Shown here: in pieces, positions 54,861-62,975 of the stretch | How the letters are laid out: every line of letters starts with the position of its first letter | Position numbering within the stretch: the stretch's first letter is position 1 | Made by a program: the position numbers and the translations under genes | The notes under the pieces: model-generated | The model's input: only the letters and a program-made list of their open reading frames with translations | What the model was told of the DNA's origin: nothing | The model's database searches: none | Source: Arthrobacter sp. V1I7 | GTDB taxonomy: Bacteria; Actinomycetota; Actinomycetes; Actinomycetales; Micrococcaceae | Direction of reading: 5' to 3' | DNA: 64,000 nucleotides | Assembly (NCBI RefSeq): GCF_030817015.1 | Contig: NZ_JAUSYS010000001.1 | Coordinates: 1,364,001-1,428,000, forward strand

Positions 54861-56186
54861 ATGAGTAGTGTTCTGACAATCCGCGGAGGCGTCCCGCTGA
54901 CTGGCCGCGTCACCGTCCGAGGGGCCAAAAATCTTGTCCCCAAGGCAATGGTCGCCGCCCTGCTGGGCAATGAGCCGTCCGTGCTGCGCAACGTGCCGGA
55001 AATCAAAGACGTCGAGGTTGTCACCAGCCTGCTCCAGCTCCACGGTGTCACCGTTGAGAAGGACCCCGTCACGGGGGACCTGACCCTCGACCCGAAGGGT
55101 GCCAAGACGGCATCCAGCACGGCCATTGATGCCCACGCCGGCGATTCCCGCATTCCGATCCTGCTGTGCGGGCCCTTGATCCATGCCATTGGCGAAGCTT
55201 TCATCCCTGACCTCGGCGGCTGCAAGATCGGTGACCGTCCGATCGACTACCACCTGAACGTTCTTCGTCAATTCGGCGCCGTCGTGGAAAAGCGGCCCGG
55301 CGGGATCCACATTTCGGCGCCCAACGGTCTCAAGGGCACCAAGATTGCCCTGCCGTACCCCTCCGTTGGTGCGACGGAACAGGTGCTGCTCAGCGCTACC
55401 CGCGCCGAAGGCATCACCGAACTCATGGGTGCCGCCACCGAGCCCGAGATCGTGGACCTCATCGCCGTGCTGCAGAAGATGGGCGCGATCATCAGCGTCC
55501 AGACGGACCGTACGATTCGGATCGAAGGCGTCCGTGACCTCGGCGGCTACAACCACCGCGCGCTATCGGACCGCAACGAGTCCGCCTCCTGGGCATCCGC
55601 TGCCCTCGTCACCCGCGGCGACATCTTCGTTGAGGGCGCCACCCAGCGCGACATGATGACCTTCCTCAACACCTACCGCAAGGTCGGCGGCGGCATGGAC
55701 ATCCAGGACGATGGCATCCGCTTCTACCACCGCGGCGGCAAGCTCAATCCGCTGGTCCTCGAAACAGATGTGCACCCGGGTTTCATGACGGACTGGCAGC
55801 AGCCGCTGATCGTCGCCCTGACACAGGCCGAGGGTGTCTCGATCGTCCACGAGACCGTCTACGAAAACCGGTTTGGTTTCACTGACGCGCTGATCCGGAT
55901 GGGAGCTAACATCCAGGTGCACCGGGAATGCCTGGGCAGCGTGCCGTGCCGTTTCGGCCAGCGCAACTTCCTGCATTCAGCCGTCATCTCGGGGCCAACG
56001 CAGCTCTCCGGCACCGACATCGACGTGCCGGATCTGCGTGGCGGTTTCAGCCACCTGATCGCGGCCCTCGCGGCCACCGGCACCTCCCGGGTCACCGGAA
56101 TCGACATCATCAACCGTGGCTATGAGCGCTTCACCGAAAAGCTCGCCGGGCTTGGCGCCGACTTTGACATCAGTTCAGCCGAGTAG
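54861..56186 (+). CDS. murA: UDP-N-acetylglucosamine 1-carboxyvinyltransferase
   Basis: 441 residues, first committed step of peptidoglycan synthesis: enolpyruvyl transfer from PEP to UDP-GlcNAc. RGAKNLVPKAMVAALL is the N-terminal signature (Lys of the active site). DLGGCKIGDRPIDYH carries the loop Cys that is the fosfomycin target, so the enzyme should be fosfomycin-sensitive, unlike the Asp variant of mycobacteria. DWQQPLIVALTQAEG holds the catalytic Asp region. It begins an envelope gene run with plsC, gpsA and ddl. Confidence 0.97.
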   Translation: MSSVLTIRGGVPLTGRVTVRGAKNLVPKAMVAALLGNEPSVLRNVPEIKDVEVVTSLLQLHGVTVEKDPVTGDLTLDPKGAKTASSTAIDAHAGDSRIPILLCGPLIHAIGEAFIPDLGGCKIGDRPIDYHLNVLRQFGAVVEKRPGGIHISAPNGLKGTKIALPYPSVGATEQVLLSATRAEGITELMGAATEPEIVDLIAVLQKMGAIISVQTDRTIRIEGVRDLGGYNHRALSDRNESASWASAALVTRGDIFVEGATQRDMMTFLNTYRKVGGGMDIQDDGIRFYHRGGKLNPLVLETDVHPGFMTDWQQPLIVALTQAEGVSIVHETVYENRFGFTDALIRMGANIQVHRECLGSVPCRFGQRNFLHSAVISGPTQLSGTDIDVPDLRGGFSHLIAALAATGTSRVTGIDIINRGYERFTEKLAGLGADFDISSAE

Positions 56187-56195
56187 CGGCGACCT

Positions 56196-57005
56196 GTGAA
56201 GGAATCCGCGAAAAGCCACATCACCTTCGTCCTTGTCGCCGGCATCGTCCGGCCCGTGATGAACCTCCTGATGAGGAAGCAATGGGAAGGCGTCGAGAAG
56301 CTCCCGGCAGGGGGCTTTATTGCCGCACCCAACCACACCACTGAAATCGATCCGCTGGTGTTCGGGCACATGCTCTACAACCAGAAACGGATGCCGCACT
56401 TTCTTGCCAAGGCCGGGCTCTTCAAGGTCCCGGTCGTCGGCGCGGTGTTGCGCAACACCAAACAGATCCCGGTGGAACGCTCGTCGTCGGGCGCGAACCG
56501 CTCGCTGCAGATCGCCAAAGAGGTAGTTGACGAGGGCGGTGCCATCATCATCTATCCCGAGGGGACACTGACCCGCGATCCGGAGCTGTGGCCGATGAGG
56601 GGCCACACCGGCGCAGCCCGGATGGCGCTGGAGAGCGGCATCCCCGTGGTGCCGATGGCCCACTGGGGCGCCCACGAGGTTTTCCCCCGCTACGCCAAGC
56701 GCTTCCACATCTTTCCGCGGAAGACCTCACGCCTGATCGTCGGTGCGCCGGTGGACTTGAGCGCCTTCGCCGGACGACCGCTGGACAAAGCAACGCTCTC
56801 CGAAGCGACGAACCTCATCATGGACGCCATCACCGGGCTGGTCGCCACACTTCGTGGAGAAAAGTCGCCGGCTGTACGCTGGGATCCGTCCGCGCACAGC
56901 CAGTCCACTCATGGCCGCTTCATCGAACGTGGCGAGACCGGCCCGGGCAAGGCCACCCGGAACGGCGGCGCGTCGAACGAGAATATTGGGGACAGTACCG
57001 AATGA
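56196..57005 (+). CDS. plsC: 1-acylglycerol-3-phosphate acyltransferase
   Basis: A 269-residue membrane-associated enzyme that forms phosphatidate. Motif I is NHTTEIDPLVFGHM (NHx4D catalytic pair, with an inserted Glu-Ile variant), motif II region KQIPVERSS, and motif III IIYPEGTLTRDPELWPMRGHTGAARMAL. GTG at 56196, 9 bp after murA; gpsA overlaps its end by 4 bp. Pairing with gpsA supplies glycerol-3-phosphate and acylates it for phospholipids. Confidence 0.93.
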   Translation: MKESAKSHITFVLVAGIVRPVMNLLMRKQWEGVEKLPAGGFIAAPNHTTEIDPLVFGHMLYNQKRMPHFLAKAGLFKVPVVGAVLRNTKQIPVERSSSGANRSLQIAKEVVDEGGAIIIYPEGTLTRDPELWPMRGHTGAARMALESGIPVVPMAHWGAHEVFPRYAKRFHIFPRKTSRLIVGAPVDLSAFAGRPLDKATLSEATNLIMDAITGLVATLRGEKSPAVRWDPSAHSQSTHGRFIERGETGPGKATRNGGASNENIGDSTE

Positions 57006-58054
57006 CCGCCGACTTCCCCGCGACGGACACCGCCCGGACCGTCGCCGTCCTCGGGGCAGGCTCCTGGGGAACCACCTTCGCGAAGATCGTCGCTGACGGT
57101 GCGATCGCGTCCGGCGTTGAACGAAGGATCCGCCTCTGGGGCCGGCGCGCCGAAGTGGTGGACCAGATCAACATCCTGCACAAAAACGAGCAGTACCTCA
57201 AGGACATCGTCCTGCCGTCCAGCATCACCGCATCGACCGACGTCGCGGAGGTCTTCGACGGCGCCGAGCTGGTAATTCTCGCGGTCCCGGCGCAGACCCT
57301 GAGGCCCCAGCTGCGCGAATGGAAGCACCTCGTGCCGCCCGGTGCTTTCGTTGTTTCCCTCATGAAGGGCCTTGAGCTCCACTCGGATGCACGGATGAGT
57401 GAAGTCATCAGTGAAGAGCTCGGCATCCCCGCGGAACGGATCGCTGTCGTTTCAGGACCCAACCTGGCCATGGAGATCGCGCGTGAGGAGCCAACTGCTT
57501 CTGTTGTGGCCTCGACCGATTCCGAGGCCGCCGGCTGGATCGCCCGCAGCTGCACCGCACCCTACTTCCGCCCGTACACCACCACCGATGTGATCGGCGT
57601 CGAAATCGGCGGCATCGTCAAGAACGTCATCGCCCTGGCCGTCGGAATCTGCGAAGGCAAGCGGATGGGCGACAACACCAAGGCCTCGGTCATCACCCGA
57701 GGGCTTGCCGAAACCTCCCGCCTGACACTCGCGCTGGGCGGGGAAGCCCGGACCATGGCCGGGCTCGCCGGACTGGGTGACCTGGTGGCAACGTGCTCCT
57801 CCCCGTTGTCCCGGAACCACACCGCCGGCCGGCTGCTGGGCAAGGGCCTCACCCTCGAGCAGGTCACGGCCGAAATGAACCAGACGGCCGAAGGCATCAA
57901 GTCCAGCCAGGCAGTCCACGAGCTTGCCGGAAAGCTCGACGTCGACATGCCCATTACAGCGGCCGTCGTCGCCGTGCTGGCCGGCAAACTGTCCATAGAC
58001 GATCTGGGACCGCTCCTGCTGTCCCGGGAATTGAAGCCCGAAGGCGAATACTAA
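57002..58054 (+). CDS. gpsA: Glycerol-3-phosphate dehydrogenase [NAD(P)+]
   Basis: A 350-residue cytosolic enzyme that reduces dihydroxyacetone phosphate to sn-glycerol-3-phosphate. VAVLGAGSWGTTFAKIVADG is the NAD(P) motif; SGPNLAMEIAREEPTA and GVEIGGIVKNVIALAVGICEGKRMGDNTKASVITRGLAE hold the active-site Lys. ATG at 57002 overlaps the plsC TGA. Confidence 0.96.
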   Translation: MTADFPATDTARTVAVLGAGSWGTTFAKIVADGAIASGVERRIRLWGRRAEVVDQINILHKNEQYLKDIVLPSSITASTDVAEVFDGAELVILAVPAQTLRPQLREWKHLVPPGAFVVSLMKGLELHSDARMSEVISEELGIPAERIAVVSGPNLAMEIAREEPTASVVASTDSEAAGWIARSCTAPYFRPYTTTDVIGVEIGGIVKNVIALAVGICEGKRMGDNTKASVITRGLAETSRLTLALGGEARTMAGLAGLGDLVATCSSPLSRNHTAGRLLGKGLTLEQVTAEMNQTAEGIKSSQAVHELAGKLDVDMPITAAVVAVLAGKLSIDDLGPLLLSRELKPEGEY

Positions 58055-58070
58055 ATTGTCCGAAGAGATC

Positions 58071-59204
58071 ATGAACCCAGACGTCAGTTCCACCCGCTCG
58101 CGGCCCCGCGTGGCGGTGCTGTTCGGTGGACGCTCCAGCGAACACGCCGTGAGTTGCGTCACCGCGGCGGGTGTCCTCGGCGCGATTGACCAGACCAAGT
58201 ACGAGGTCATCCCCATCGGCATCGCCAAGACGGGCCAATGGGTCCTGGTTTCCGGCGATACGCACGAGTGGTCCCTGTCTGCTTCCTCGCTGCCCGAGGT
58301 CGCTCCCTCGGAGCAGACCGTGACGCTGGCCGAGATCAGTGGGGAACATCAGCTGATTGTGGCTTCCCCGAACGAGGTCCCGCAGGAACTGGGTTCCGTG
58401 GACGTGGTTTTCCCGCTGCTGCACGGGCCGTTCGGCGAGGACGGCACGATCCAGGGTCTGCTGGAGCTGTCCGACACGCGTTACGTTGGCGCCGGCGTGC
58501 TGGCGTCCGCCGTCGGGATGGATAAACACTTCATGAAGGTGGTGTTTGAATCTGCCGGGCTACGGGTCGGGCCCTACGTCGCCGTAACTGACCGGCAGTG
58601 GCGCAACGATCCGGAGACGGTCCGCAAGCGCGTGGACCAGCTCGGCTTCCCTGTGTTCGTGAAGCCGGCCCGGGCGGGATCCTCCATGGGCATCTCCAAG
58701 GTCGACTCGCTGGAAGGCCTGGACGCCGCGATCGAGGCGGCCCGGAAGCACGATCCAAAGCTCGTCATCGAGGCAGGCATCGTGGGCCGGGAGATCGAGT
58801 GCGCGGTCCTGGAAGGCCGGGGGACCGACGCTCCGCGTACGTCCATGCCCGGGGAGATCTCCGTCGCGGGCGGCGGACACGAGTTCTATGACTTCAACGC
58901 CAAATACGTGGAGGACGACGCCGCCGCGCTCAGCTGCCCGGCAGACCTTACCGAAGAGGCCATCACCCGGGTCCGCGAACTTGCCGCCGTCGCGTTTGAC
59001 GCCGTCGGCGCCGAAGGGCTGAGCCGGGTCGACTTTTTCTATACTCCTGACGGCGAACTGATCATCAACGAGATCAACACCATGCCGGGGTTCACTCCCA
59101 AGAGCATGTACCCGCAGATGTGGAAGGCCTCGGGCCTGAGCTACGCGGAGCTGATCGACGAACTGATTTACCTGGCCCTGCACCGCAGGACCGGGCTGCG
59201 CTAG
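58071..59204 (+). CDS. ddl: D-alanine--D-alanine ligase
   Basis: A 377-residue ATP-grasp enzyme that makes the D-Ala-D-Ala dipeptide of peptidoglycan. VAVLFGGRSSEHAVSCVTAAGVL is the N-terminal motif with the catalytic Glu; PVFVKPARAGSSMGISKV is the ATP loop; RVDFFYTPDGELIINEINTMPGFTPKSMYP binds metal and substrate. ATG at 58071 is chosen; a TTG at 58056 is in frame. It follows gpsA by 16 bp. Confidence 0.96.
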   Translation: MNPDVSSTRSRPRVAVLFGGRSSEHAVSCVTAAGVLGAIDQTKYEVIPIGIAKTGQWVLVSGDTHEWSLSASSLPEVAPSEQTVTLAEISGEHQLIVASPNEVPQELGSVDVVFPLLHGPFGEDGTIQGLLELSDTRYVGAGVLASAVGMDKHFMKVVFESAGLRVGPYVAVTDRQWRNDPETVRKRVDQLGFPVFVKPARAGSSMGISKVDSLEGLDAAIEAARKHDPKLVIEAGIVGREIECAVLEGRGTDAPRTSMPGEISVAGGGHEFYDFNAKYVEDDAAALSCPADLTEEAITRVRELAAVAFDAVGAEGLSRVDFFYTPDGELIINEINTMPGFTPKSMYPQMWKASGLSYAELIDELIYLALHRRTGLR

Positions 59205-59249
59205 CACGGCTGCTTTTGTCCCCTAGATCCACATTGTTGGGAAGAACAC

Positions 59250-60311
59250 ATGGCTTTTGATACCGAGCAGCAGACTTCAGACGACAGGCGCCAGCCGAGG
59301 CAGAAGGACCGGAAACGGCGCACCGGTCGAAAGGTGCTGCTGGGCTTCGTGGCGTTCTTCCTCGTCGTGGCTGCCGCAGCGGGACTGTTCGCCTTCAACC
59401 TCGCCCAGAGCTTCGATTCCAAGGCGCAGAAAATCGACAACGCGTTCCCCGACGAATCGTCCCGGCCTGACAAGGTAGAGGCAGCATCGGGACCCAGCGC
59501 CACCAATATGCTGCTGCTCGGAAGCGACAGCCGTGCCGCGGGCGTTGAGGACGCCGAGGCCGGGGCCGGCGCTCCGACCGACCAGCGGTCAGACACCATG
59601 ATGTGGGTCCACATTCCGGCGGACCGGAAGAACATCTACGTCATGTCCATTCTGCGCGACACCTGGGTTGATGTTCCCGGGCACGGTGAGTCCAAGATAA
59701 ACTCCGCGATGGCCTTCGGCGGCATACCCCTGACGGTGCAAACCCTGGAAAACATGTTTGATACCCGGCTGGACAACGTGGCCATCATCGACTTCGAGGG
59801 TTTCAAAGCCATGACTGACGCTTTGGGCGGCGTCGAAGTCAATGTTCCCGTGGCGTTCAATACCCAGCAGTTCTCATTCCCTGCCGGGAAACAGGAGCTG
59901 ACGGGGGAGCAGGCCCTGGCCTTCGTCCGCGAACGCAAGGCATTCAGCGACGGCGACTACCAGCGGGTCAAGAACCAGCAGGTGTTCCTGAAGGCCATTC
60001 TGTCGCGGTTCCTCACGCCCGAAACCCTCACAAATCCCGAAACGCTCAGCACGCTGGTTGACACCGTGTCACCCTACGTCAGCGTGGACGCGACCCTGGA
60101 CGCCGGAAAAGTCGGGGCCCTGGCCGTGGAGCTCCGTGACGTCAGAGCCTTCGATGTCACGAGTTTCACCCTGCCGACGCTGGGGATCGGGACTTCGGCC
60201 GACGGCCAGTCCATTGTCCTCAGGGATGACGCGGCGGTGGCAGAAATCCGGGACGCCCTGAAGAACGACACTCTTGGCAGCTTCCTGCAACAGTCCGGCG
60301 TCGCCAGATAA
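59250..60311 (+). CDS. LytR-CpsA-Psr (LCP) family protein
   Basis: A 353-residue membrane-anchored enzyme expected to attach anionic glycopolymers (teichoic acid or arabinogalactan-like) to peptidoglycan. A basic N-terminus and one TM helix (VLLGFVAFFLVVAAAAGLFAF, 29-49) precede the LCP domain: LLLGSDSR, QRSDTMMWVHIPADRKNIYVMSILRDTWVDVPGHGESKINSAMAFGG and ALAFVRERKAFSDGDYQRVKNQQVFL carry the conserved Asp/Arg residues of the polyprenyl-phosphate site. It stands after ddl in the envelope cluster. Confidence 0.95.
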   Translation: MAFDTEQQTSDDRRQPRQKDRKRRTGRKVLLGFVAFFLVVAAAAGLFAFNLAQSFDSKAQKIDNAFPDESSRPDKVEAASGPSATNMLLLGSDSRAAGVEDAEAGAGAPTDQRSDTMMWVHIPADRKNIYVMSILRDTWVDVPGHGESKINSAMAFGGIPLTVQTLENMFDTRLDNVAIIDFEGFKAMTDALGGVEVNVPVAFNTQQFSFPAGKQELTGEQALAFVRERKAFSDGDYQRVKNQQVFLKAILSRFLTPETLTNPETLSTLVDTVSPYVSVDATLDAGKVGALAVELRDVRAFDVTSFTLPTLGIGTSADGQSIVLRDDAAVAEIRDALKNDTLGSFLQQSGVAR

Positions 60312-60322
60312 GCGCCATGACC

Positions 60323-60823
60323 CTAGTTGCTGGGCGGCAGGTTCTGCAGCTCTTCCTGGCCCACGCAGCCCCGGGTCGACGTAATCTTTGAGGCTGAGGC
60401 GGAAAGATCCGCCAGCACTGTGGCCGAACTGATCTTGTCCGGGTCCATCAGGATCTCAGTGGCCGGTTCGCGTCCGAAAGTGGTCAGCGTCCACACCGGG
60501 TCGCCTTCCTTGATGACCCAGTCGACGCCGTTCACGCTGACGCAACGGTCTGTGGTTGGTCCCGGGACGTTGACGCCGCAGCGCAGGATGACCAACGACG
60601 GTTCGCCCCAGGCAGCCGTTCCCTGGCTGTTTGTCCTACGCAGTTTGGCCTCGCCGATGCTGTCCGGCAGTGCGACCATCATGGGGGCGCAGGCGGCGTT
60701 CGCACTGTCCTTCGCCGGGGTGACGTCCACCACCGGAGCGCAGGCCGTGAAGGCAAGGGCCGCAACAGCGGCCAAGGCCAGGAGATATTGTGGGCGCGCG
60801 GAATCACTGTGGCGGAAAGGCAT
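60323..60823 (-). CDS. DUF3515 family lipoprotein
   Basis: 166 residues. A signal helix (LLALAAVAALAFTAC) with a TAC lipobox and the DUF3515 core (CAPMMVALPDSIGEAKLRRT, AAWGEPSLVILRCGVNVPGPT, WVIKEGDPVWTLTTFGREPATEILMD) are present. The family is actinobacterial, usually beside ddl/thiL, of unknown role; its cysteines probably pair. It is convergent with the LCP gene. Confidence 0.9.
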   Translation of the reverse strand: MPFRHSDSARPQYLLALAAVAALAFTACAPVVDVTPAKDSANAACAPMMVALPDSIGEAKLRRTNSQGTAAWGEPSLVILRCGVNVPGPTTDRCVSVNGVDWVIKEGDPVWTLTTFGREPATEILMDPDKISSATVLADLSASASKITSTRGCVGQEELQNLPPSN

Positions 60824-61035
60824 ATGTCCAGCCTAGCCCGGGTCGGGTGGCGCGCCGGCAGCGGGCCCGGTAGTCCGGGGAGTGCGGGTGCGCAAGCACC
60901 ACGCATACCCTCCTGTGTCCCCCCTTCGAGTAGACTGGGCGGAACGTCCGCCGCTCGGCTCTGCCGGCAACGACGATAGTGACGGCTACAACCGCACCAT
61001 TTTGATCAATTCTCATACTGGGGGAGGGACTGTCG

Positions 61036-61713
61036 ATGACGTCGCGCAGCCTTAAACTAAAGTCAGTACGCGCCGGGTTTGGAGCACTGCTCTTGGCAGG
61101 CTCTGTCATCGGGACAGCTGCCACCGCCCATGCCGAAGACCCCGTGCCCACCGCTCCCGCCGTGGTGACCACCACTCCCGTTCCGGTTCCGACACCTGCT
61201 GACCCTGCGCCCACCACGTCGGCCGCGCCAGAGCCGACTAAACCCCCTGCGACACTGCCGCCTGAGGAAACGCCGGCTCCGCCTGTGGAGACGCCTCCTC
61301 CGGCTCCGCCTGTGGAGACGCCTCCTCCGGCGCCGCCGGTGGAACCTGCGCCCGCTCCGGCCCCGCCCGCTCCCGTCGTCGAGGCACCCGCCGTGGTGGT
61401 ACCGCCGCCCGTGGTTGCTCCCAGGGTCGTTCCACGTGAAGTCGTTGTCCCAGTCCCGGCGGAAGCCCCACCGGCGCCGTCCCCGACTCCTACCCCCGAA
61501 CCGACGAAGGCCGTTGCCCCGGCAATCGTCGCTGGACCGGCCGCCCCGGCCGTCATGAAGTCCCAGGTTCAGGCTGCGGTCGCCGTCGCTACCGGGAGCC
61601 CGTTGGCAGTCCAGGCCATCACGGTGCTGGTTCTGCTGGGCCTTGGCTTCGCCTACTTCTGGTTCATCGGCTCGAAAAAGGTTAGCGGCCTCCCGCGGAC
61701 CGGTAAGTCCTGA
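61036..61713 (+). CDS. Proline-rich secreted protein with C-terminal membrane anchor
   Basis: 225 residues. A signal peptide (ALLLAGSVIGTAATAHA), a 140-residue Pro/Ala/Val/Thr stalk with the repeat APPVETPPP (from 24-bp DNA repeats near 61270-61340), then one helix (AITVLVLLGLGFAYFWFIG) and a short basic tail. It resembles cell-wall-spanning proteins, but the C-terminal LPRTG-like motif (GLPRTGKS) comes after the helix, not before it, so sortase anchoring is unlikely. GGGGGAGGG lies 9 bases before the ATG. It precedes two glycosyltransferases, suggesting a surface-polymer locus. Confidence 0.75.
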   Translation: MTSRSLKLKSVRAGFGALLLAGSVIGTAATAHAEDPVPTAPAVVTTTPVPVPTPADPAPTTSAAPEPTKPPATLPPEETPAPPVETPPPAPPVETPPPAPPVEPAPAPAPPAPVVEAPAVVVPPPVVAPRVVPREVVVPVPAEAPPAPSPTPTPEPTKAVAPAIVAGPAAPAVMKSQVQAAVAVATGSPLAVQAITVLVLLGLGFAYFWFIGSKKVSGLPRTGKS

Positions 61714-61718
61714 CACCC

Positions 61719-62972
61719 ATGCAAAAAGAAGCCTCTCCGGAATTCGTTGCGCCCCGTTCCAAGGGTGACGGATTGCAGATCACGCTGATCACGCACTCCT
61801 ACTGGCCGGAACAGAGCCCTCCCCAGCGGCGCTGGACGGCCATGATCAAGGAGTTTTCCCACTCCGGCTGGGACGTCGACGTCGTGACCCCGGTGGCGCA
61901 CTATCCCTTCGGCAGGCGGGCCCTGCCACCGTGGATGGCGGGAAGGCCGTTCCATCTGCGGAACGGCCAGTTCACCGAAAAAATCCTTCACGTTCCTTAC
62001 CTGCGCCACGGCAACTCCCGTGCCGCACGCCTGCTGGACCAGTGTTTTTCGGCCGCCCTGTCGATCCCGGCCGGGCTGATGGTCCGCAAGCCCGACGTCG
62101 TCATTGTCACTGCCCCGGGCCTGCCCTCGCTCGCCGCCGGCTATATCGTGGCCAAGCTGCGCCGCGTACCGCTGATCGTGGAAATGCGTGACGCCTGGCC
62201 GGACCTCGCCCGCGACGCCCGCCTCGTTCAGGGCAGTGTCAAGAGCGTTGTGGAACATGCGGTGGACTTCGTGCAGCACCGGGCGGATCTCGTTGTCACG
62301 GTGACGGAGGGATTCGCCGCAACGCTGCGATCGCGCGGTATCCGCAGGGTGGCGACGGTCAGCAACGGCGTGCACTTGGACGCCATTCCCGTCGTTGGCC
62401 CTCCTGAAATGGAGCGGGAGGTATTTGAGGCCCTTTACTTGGGAAACCATGGCGAAAGCCAACGGCTGGACGTAGCGATCCGGGCGAGCGCGCTGGTGGG
62501 GGATTCCATGCACCTGCACATGGTGGGCCACGGGACCCAGCGTCCGGTGCTGGAAAAGCTAGCGCGTGAACTGAAAGCTCCCGTCACCTTCCACGCACCC
62601 CTGACCGGGGACGCCATGCTGGAACGTTACGCCTCGGCGGATACCTGCATCGTGTCACTTCGTGATGACTGGAAATCCTTCGAAACCACGGTGCCATCCA
62701 AGACTTATGAAGTCCTGGCGATCGGACGTCACGTCACGGCTGTGGTGCGTGGCGAAGCCGCGCGCATCATCACCGACGCCGAGGCAGGCGACGTCGTCGC
62801 CAGCGACCCGGAACAGCTGGCCGCCTTGTGGCGCGAGCTGGCCGCCGACCGCGGCCGCCTGGTCCGCAACGGCGACAGCCGCCAGTGGGTCAAGGCGAAT
62901 GCCGAGTACGAGCAATTGGCCGGCCGCTACATGGACCTGATCGCCGAGCTTCTCGCGGAAACCCGTTCCTAG
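61719..62972 (+). CDS. Glycosyltransferase family 4
   Basis: A 417-residue GT-B-fold transferase. The N-terminal domain has ITLITHSYWPEQSPPQRRWTAMIKEF and PDVVIVTAPGLPSLAAG, then IVEMRDAWPDL. The C-terminal donor domain has VSNGVHLDAI, ALYLGNHGESQRLDVAIRA and the nucleotide-sugar EX-type region TVPSKTYEVLAIGRHVTAVVRGEAARII. It probably adds a sugar to a surface glycan. It starts 6 bp after the proline-rich gene, and the next glycosyltransferase starts 4 bp after it: one operon. Confidence 0.92.
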   Translation: MQKEASPEFVAPRSKGDGLQITLITHSYWPEQSPPQRRWTAMIKEFSHSGWDVDVVTPVAHYPFGRRALPPWMAGRPFHLRNGQFTEKILHVPYLRHGNSRAARLLDQCFSAALSIPAGLMVRKPDVVIVTAPGLPSLAAGYIVAKLRRVPLIVEMRDAWPDLARDARLVQGSVKSVVEHAVDFVQHRADLVVTVTEGFAATLRSRGIRRVATVSNGVHLDAIPVVGPPEMEREVFEALYLGNHGESQRLDVAIRASALVGDSMHLHMVGHGTQRPVLEKLARELKAPVTFHAPLTGDAMLERYASADTCIVSLRDDWKSFETTVPSKTYEVLAIGRHVTAVVRGEAARIITDAEAGDVVASDPEQLAALWRELAADRGRLVRNGDSRQWVKANAEYEQLAGRYMDLIAELLAETRS

Positions 62973-62975
62973 CCG

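Noticed and set aside
61690..61710. Sortase LPXTG anchor on the proline-rich protein
   Set aside because: The LPRTG-like sequence follows the membrane helix and ends the protein, opposite to the sortase order.
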